DNA from: JBHELG01 sp046263195 | GTDB taxonomy: Bacteria > Actinomycetota > Nitriliruptoria > Nitriliruptorales > JAHWKO01 | Reading direction: 5' to 3' | Length of the DNA stretch: 8,562 nucleotides | NCBI GenBank assembly: GCA_046263195.1 | Contig: JBHELG010000127.1 | Location: 1-8,562, forward strand | Part shown: positions 5,669-8,562 of the stretch, piece after piece | Position numbering within the stretch: the first letter of the stretch is position 1 | How the letters are laid out: every line of letters begins with the position of its first letter | Position numbers and translations under genes: made by a program | The notes under the pieces: model-generated | What the model was told of the DNA's origin: nothing | The model's input: the letters and a program-made list of their open reading frames with translations, nothing else | Database searches by the model: none

Positions 5669-7448
5669 GCGTGGCTCCACCCTCCTGTGCATCGAGCCCG
5701 ATCCGGGCGAGCACGGAACCGGAATCGACCGCATCGCCCGGCCGATAGACCAGATCCCGGACCACGCCGTCGGAGTGAGCGATGACGTGGTTCTCCATCT
5801 TCATGGCCTCGAGCACCGCCACGAGATCGCCCGCGGCCACGGTTTCACCTTCCGAGACCGCGTACTTCACGAGCGTGCCCTGCATGGGTGCGAGTACCTC
5901 CTCTCCGCCTGCACTCACCCGTCGCTGCTCGCTGGCTGCGGCCCGGCGCCGTACGCGTTGCGCTGCGGGGCGGGGAGCGGCGTCCGCGTGTGCCAGGTCA
6001 CCGAACACACGCACCTCGAGCCGGCGGCCATCGACCTCGACCGTCACCCGTCGGCTCGGCACCTCTGCGTGGTCGCTCTCCGGCGAAGGTATGTAAGGCT
6101 CGAGGGCCGACAGGTCCCACTCCTGCTCTACCGAGATGGTGGAGTGCCGGCCCGCCATGAACATCTCGTTGGTGAGCGCGACCCGGTGGAAGGGCACCGT
6201 CGTCGGGATGCCTGCCACGACGAGCTCGTCGAGGGCTCGAAGCATGCGGCGGCGGGCATCGTCGCGATCCTCTCCCCAGACGATGAGTTTGCCGAACATC
6301 GAGTCGTAGGCCCGAGGAATGTCCGCTCCCGACTCGACGGCGGCGTCGAGACGCACCCACGGCCCCTGCGGTGGCGAGAAGTGGCTGACGCGACCAGGGC
6401 CAGGGGCGAAGCCGAGCGACGGGTCTTCGGCGTTCAGGCGTACTTCGATGGCGTGGCCGCGCAGCCGCACGTCCTGTTGGCGGATTCTCATACCGTCCCC
6501 GGCGGCGATGCGCAGCTGGGCATGGACGAGATCGATTCCAGTGACGAGCTCGGTCACCGGGTGTTCGACCTGTAGTCGTGTATTCATCTCCAGGAAGTAG
6601 AAGACATCGCCGTCGAGGAGGAACTCGCAGGTGCCGGCGTTTTGGTAGCCGACCTCCTTCGCGATACGGACAGCGGCCTCGCCCAGACGGTTGCGTAAGT
6701 GGGGACCGATACCTGGCGCCGGGGCTTCCTCGATGAGCTTCTGATGACGACGCTGCAGGGAGCAGTCCCGCTCGCCGAGGTGAATGATGGTCCCGTCGAG
6801 GTCGCCCAGAATCTGGACCTCGACATGCCTGGGGCGCTCGAGGTAGCGCTCCACGTAGACCTCGCCCCGTCCGAACGCGGCCTCGGCCTCACGGGTCGCG
6901 GACTCCAAGGCCTCCCTCAGCTCCTGACGCGAGCGAACGACCCGCATCCCACGCCCCCCGCCGCCGAACGCCGCCTTCAACGCGATCGGGTAGCCGTGCT
7001 CATCGGCGAATGCCGCGGCCTCGGCCGCATCGGAGACCGGTTCAAGCGTGCCGGGTACGAGCGGAACGCTCGTGGCGAGAGCCACCTCACGGGCCGCGAG
7101 CTTGTCCCCCATACTGCGCATCGAGGAGGCCGGAGGTCCCACGAATACGAAACCGACCTCGTGCACTGCTTCGACGAAGTCGCTGTTCTCGCTCAGAAAG
7201 CCGTAGCCGGGGTGTATCGCGTCGACCCCCGCCCGGCGGGCGACCCCAAGCACCCGCTCCACATGCAGGTACGACTCGGCAGCTGGCGCTGGTCCGAGGA
7301 GATACGCCTCGTCTGCGGCTCGAACGTGAATGGCATCACGGTCCGCTTCGCTGTACACGGCGACGCCGCGGATCCCGAGCTCTTTGCAGGCTCGCAGGAC
7401 CCGCAGCGCAATCTCTCCGCGGTTCGCAACGAGGACGGCGTCGAACAC
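5649..7448 (-). CDS. Acetyl/propionyl-CoA carboxylase alpha chain: biotin carboxylase plus biotin carrier domain (AccA3-like)
   Basis: Carboxylates its own biotin with ATP and bicarbonate, then supplies the carboxyl group to a separate carboxyltransferase beta chain, which sets acyl-CoA specificity. In the 599 residues: biotin carboxylase N-domain starting VLVANRGEIALRV (5-17) and AIHPGYGFLSEN (78-89); ATP-grasp with the glycine loop GGGGRGM (162-168) and RDCSLQRRHQKLIEEAP (227-243); active-site EMNTRLQVEHPVTE (287-300); biotin carboxylase C-domain to about 445; an Arg/Ala-rich linker (about 485-512); and a C-terminal biotinyl domain with EAMKMEN, Lys550 being the biotin attachment site. The GTG start at 7446-7448 is supported by AAGGAA 5 bases upstream (7454-7459). 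The last 15 or so residues extend past the usual end of the biotinyl domain, partly inside the convergent flavoprotein gene. The methylmalonyl-CoA mutase nearby suggests a propionyl-CoA role, but actinobacterial alpha chains often serve several beta chains. Confidence 0.95.
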   Translation of the reverse strand: MFDAVLVANRGEIALRVLRACKELGIRGVAVYSEADRDAIHVRAADEAYLLGPAPAAESYLHVERVLGVARRAGVDAIHPGYGFLSENSDFVEAVHEVGFVFVGPPASSMRSMGDKLAAREVALATSVPLVPGTLEPVSDAAEAAAFADEHGYPIALKAAFGGGGRGMRVVRSRQELREALESATREAEAAFGRGEVYVERYLERPRHVEVQILGDLDGTIIHLGERDCSLQRRHQKLIEEAPAPGIGPHLRNRLGEAAVRIAKEVGYQNAGTCEFLLDGDVFYFLEMNTRLQVEHPVTELVTGIDLVHAQLRIAAGDGMRIRQQDVRLRGHAIEVRLNAEDPSLGFAPGPGRVSHFSPPQGPWVRLDAAVESGADIPRAYDSMFGKLIVWGEDRDDARRRMLRALDELVVAGIPTTVPFHRVALTNEMFMAGRHSTISVEQEWDLSALEPYIPSPESDHAEVPSRRVTVEVDGRRLEVRVFGDLAHADAAPRPAAQRVRRRAAASEQRRVSAGGEEVLAPMQGTLVKYAVSEGETVAAGDLVAVLEAMKMENHVIAHSDGVVRDLVYRPGDAVDSGSVLARIGLDAQEGGATLTMSPP

Positions 7449-7453
7449 TGACG

Positions 7454-7459
7454 TTCCTT
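7454..7459 (-). promoter_or_regulatory. Ribosome binding site deciding the GTG start of the carboxylase alpha chain
   Basis: The minus strand reads AAGGAA-CGTCA-GTG. The 5-base spacing supports the GTG at 7448 as the real start, and the conserved biotin carboxylase N-terminus (VLVANRGEIA) begins only four residues later. Confidence 0.7.
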
Positions 7460-7705
7460 GTCGGAATGAAGCCCCTCCGCCTACGTCGCGATCTTCGACC
7501 AGTCCGCGGCTTCGGTCGTCGTTTCCGTCCGGCCCGCCCGCCTTTCAAGGCGGCTTGGACAGAAGACCGCTCCTTCGGTCTCCCGGGCGAACGCAGGACA
7601 CCGACTCCGTCTCCCGGTGGCCGCTCCCGAGAAAGGCCGGTGCGCATGCTAGCCGGCCCTGTAAGCCTTGCATTGCCCTGTTCGCCGGCGACAGCGGGGG
7701 TCGAG

Positions 7706-7711
7706 TAGCCT
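7706..7711 (+). promoter_or_regulatory. Candidate -10 element for the cupredoxin gene
   Basis: TAGCCT is identical to the -10 candidate before the mutase gene, with the same flanking AG. A start about 7 bases downstream would give a leader of roughly 110 nt holding the repeat cluster. There is no recognisable -35 at the usual distance, so this is tentative. Confidence 0.3.
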
Positions 7712-7721
7712 CCGCCTGCAA

Positions 7722-7814
7722 CTCGTCCCACCCGCGGTCCCGGACGAGCCAAGACCGCTCCCACCCGTCATTCTTGGACAAGTCAAGACCGCTCGCACCC
7801 GAGGCTCGTCCCAC
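7722..7814 (+). promoter_or_regulatory. Candidate leader RNA with two mutually exclusive stems
   Basis: The 10-mer CTCGTCCCAC occurs twice, at 7722-7731 and 7805-7814. Between them, GGACGAG (7742-7748) is the exact reverse complement of CTCGTCC and can pair either with the first copy (7722-7728; 7-bp stem, 13-base loop) or with the second (7805-7811; 7-bp stem, 56-base loop). The second copy ends one base before the Shine-Dalgarno AAGGAG (7815-7820) of the cupredoxin gene, so switching partners could alter access to it. The complementarity is seen directly; any switch function is inference, and 7-bp stems also arise by chance in GC-rich DNA. Confidence 0.35.
7742..7801 (+). repeat. Two imperfect 26-bp direct repeats, 34-bp period
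   Basis: Copies at 7742-7767 and 7776-7801 match at 23 of 26 positions and share the exact core CAAGACCGCTC. A degenerate, shortened third copy (GGACAGAAGACCGCTCC) lies at 7557-7573. The period of 34 bp is not far from three helical turns, so paired protein-binding sites are conceivable. Two adjacent copies are too few and too imperfect for CRISPR. They may be operator-like sites or a local duplication. Confidence 0.6.
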
Positions 7815-7820
7815 AAGGAG
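7815..7820 (+). promoter_or_regulatory. Ribosome binding site of the cupredoxin gene
   Basis: AAGGAG lies 8 bases before the ATG at 7829, a near-consensus Shine-Dalgarno at a normal distance, and it fixes the start. It sits immediately downstream of the second CTCGTCCCAC copy. Confidence 0.75.
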
Positions 7821-7828
7821 TTCTGCGG

Positions 7829-8398
7829 ATGAGACGTGCGGCCCGGCCGCTCGCGCTCGCTGTCTTCGGCCTGCTTGCGGCCTGTACCAAGGTTCCACCC
7901 GAGATCATCAATGCCGCCGCCGTCGAGTGTCCGAGCGATGCCGACTGCTATGACCCCGCACGACCTGATGGGCCAGGCGGCACCCTCTCCGTCGAGGGTG
8001 GCGAGTTCTTCTTCAGGAACCTCACGGGTACGGCAGTCGAAGGGCCGGTTCGGGTGACCCTGCACAACATCGGGGGCGCGGAGCACACCTTCACGATCGA
8101 CGAGGCTTTCGGCGCCATGGATGAGGTCGTCGCGCTACCGGGCGAGACGACGACGGGGACGCTCGAACTCTTCCAGGGCAACTACACGTACTACTGCTCG
8201 GTTCCCGGCCATCGCCAGCAGGGCATGGAGGGGACACTGGTGGTCGCGGCAGCGGACAACGCCGGGCTCCCACAGCCCACTACGGGGTCTCCACCTCCGC
8301 CGGCAGCCGAGGGTGCCGCTACCCCGGGTGGGTCGCCGACACCCTCTCAGGCGCCTGCCGCGGGCGGTCCCACCATCAGGCAGACGAAGCAGCGCTAG
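7829..8398 (+). CDS. Cupredoxin (plastocyanin-like) lipoprotein with Pro/Thr-rich tail
   Basis: A 189-residue predicted blue-copper lipoprotein. The N-terminus is a short signal peptide (RRAAR then hydrophobic 8-18) ending in the lipobox LAAC, so Cys19 should be lipidated and the protein anchored outside the membrane. A beta-sandwich domain follows (about 50-140) with all four type 1 copper ligands in plastocyanin order: His86 (GGAEHTFTI), Cys123, His128 and Met133 in CSVPGHRQQGM (C-x4-H-x4-M). Cys34 and Cys40 near the anchor could form a disulfide. The tail (about 145-180) is rich in Pro, Gly, Ser, Thr and Ala, probably disordered. An electron-transfer role with a respiratory or copper enzyme is possible, but no partner oxidase or reductase is adjacent. 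The Shine-Dalgarno AAGGAG supports the start. Known: the fold and ligand set; inferred: copper binding and location; unknown: redox partner. Confidence 0.85.
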   Translation: MRRAARPLALAVFGLLAACTKVPPEIINAAAVECPSDADCYDPARPDGPGGTLSVEGGEFFFRNLTGTAVEGPVRVTLHNIGGAEHTFTIDEAFGAMDEVVALPGETTTGTLELFQGNYTYYCSVPGHRQQGMEGTLVVAAADNAGLPQPTTGSPPPPAAEGAATPGGSPTPSQAPAAGGPTIRQTKQR

Positions 8399-8410
8399 CG
8401 GCCCTGCCGC
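8398..8410 (+). terminator. Weak hairpin at the end of the cupredoxin gene
   Basis: GCGGC-CCT-GCCGC forms a 5-bp all-GC stem starting at the last base of the stop codon, in the 32-bp gap before the convergent protease gene. There is no T-run, so at most it is an atypical terminator or RNA 3'-end stabiliser. Confidence 0.2.
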
Positions 8411-8430
8411 CACCTCAGTCGCTCGCGCTT

Positions 8431-8562
8431 CTAGTAGTTCGTGAACAGCAGGTGGTCGTTCGCCGACCTGGACGACCTCACGACATCCCTGGTCGTGTTC
8501 CCGTAGAGCGCGTTGCGCACGGCCGCGGGGCCGGCTCCCGGATTGCGCTCGAGATAGAGGGC
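8431..8562 (-). CDS. Subtilisin-like serine protease (peptidase S8), C-terminal fragment only
   Basis: The minus strand from the window edge reads 43 codons and then TAG (8431-8433). The peptide begins ALYLERNPGAGPAAVRNAL and ends DHLLFTNY. This matches the C-terminal end of secreted proteinase K/aqualysin-type subtilases, where AALYLQxNPxASPAxV..AL lies just after the catalytic GTSMAxPHVAG motif and the domain finishes with a segment like SPNRLLYT. The catalytic triad would lie outside the window, so activity cannot be judged. The stop falls 32 bp from the cupredoxin stop; the two genes converge. Confidence 0.75.
   Translation of the reverse strand, partial: ALYLERNPGAGPAAVRNALYGNTTRDVVRSSRSANDHLLFTNY

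Larger units (their letters stand above)
7449..7828. other. Divergent intergenic region, 380 bp, with hairpins and repeats but no convincing gene
   Basis: This stretch lies between two divergent starts. Open frames crossing it are Arg/Pro/Ser-rich GC artefacts without start signals. It contains a perfect 7-bp hairpin with a 2-base loop (CCGCCTT-TC-AAGGCGG, 7538-7553), a 5-bp hairpin GACCG/CGGTC (7565-7580), a 6-bp stem GGCCGG/CCGGCC with a 12-base loop (7635-7658), and the repeats listed separately. No hairpin is followed by a T-run, so none looks like a standard intrinsic terminator. TAGCCT at 7706-7711 is a possible -10 for the cupredoxin gene. A small RNA cannot be excluded, but nothing I recognise is present. 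Confidence 0.6.

Noticed and set aside
5775..6575. 266-codon open frame on the plus strand
   Set aside because: It is antisense to the carboxylase alpha chain, whose ATP-grasp and biotinyl motifs are intact.
7635..7658. Intrinsic terminator at the GGCCGG/CCGGCC hairpin
   Set aside because: The 6-bp stem has a 12-base loop, no T-run follows, and it lies between two divergent genes where no transcript needs to end.
7742..7801. CRISPR array
   Set aside because: There are only two adjacent imperfect copies, separated by 8 bases, with no spacers of proper length and no cas genes.
7010..7953. Open frames on the plus strand crossing the intergenic region
   Set aside because: They are Arg/Pro/Ser-rich, overlap the carboxylase 5' end or the cupredoxin gene in another frame, and lack ribosome binding sites.

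Overview
This is a GC-rich chromosomal window of compact genes with ATG and GTG starts. It looks like an actinobacterium, possibly of the Acidimicrobiia type. The evidence is the mycobacterial-style one-chain biotin carboxylase/BCCP protein (AccA3-like), an LpdA-like flavoprotein (compare M. tuberculosis Rv3303c), the sdhC-sdhD-sdhA order, and -10-like elements placed directly before start codons. The assignment is inferred from protein resemblance alone.

Layout, left to right. Positions 1-2554 (minus strand) hold a succinate dehydrogenase operon transcribed right to left: sdhC, sdhD, then sdhA, which lacks only its last few residues at the window edge; sdhB would be expected just outside. 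A 100-bp divergent promoter region (2555-2654) separates it from a plus-strand pair. That pair is a stand-alone methylmalonyl-CoA mutase large (catalytic) subunit (2655-4268) and, overlapping it by 4 bases (GTGA), an LpdA-type NAD(P)H-dependent flavoprotein (4265-5668). The flavoprotein runs tail-to-tail, with a 20-bp overlap, into a minus-strand acyl-CoA carboxylase alpha chain (5649-7448; biotin carboxylase plus biotin carrier). A 380-bp divergent intergenic region (7449-7828) carries repeats and hairpins. Next come a plus-strand cupredoxin lipoprotein (7829-8398) and, at the right edge on the minus strand, the last 43 codons of a subtilisin-like protease (8431-8562).

The first six genes fit one metabolic line. 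A biotin-dependent carboxylase can make methylmalonyl-CoA from propionyl-CoA, the mutase makes succinyl-CoA, and after the CoA is released in the TCA cycle succinate dehydrogenase oxidises succinate to fumarate and passes electrons to quinone. The flavoprotein may also pass electrons from NAD(P)H to quinone. The carboxyltransferase beta chain, methylmalonyl-CoA epimerase, the B12-binding mutase subunit and SdhB are not in the window. The cupredoxin and protease belong to a separate cell-surface or exported region.

I found no mobile element, CRISPR array, tRNA or rRNA. Most of the window is ordinary core metabolism. The least ordinary parts are the cupredoxin leader, where one segment can pair with either of two identical partners, the LpdA-like enzyme without the catalytic His-Glu pair, and the mutase without a B12 domain.
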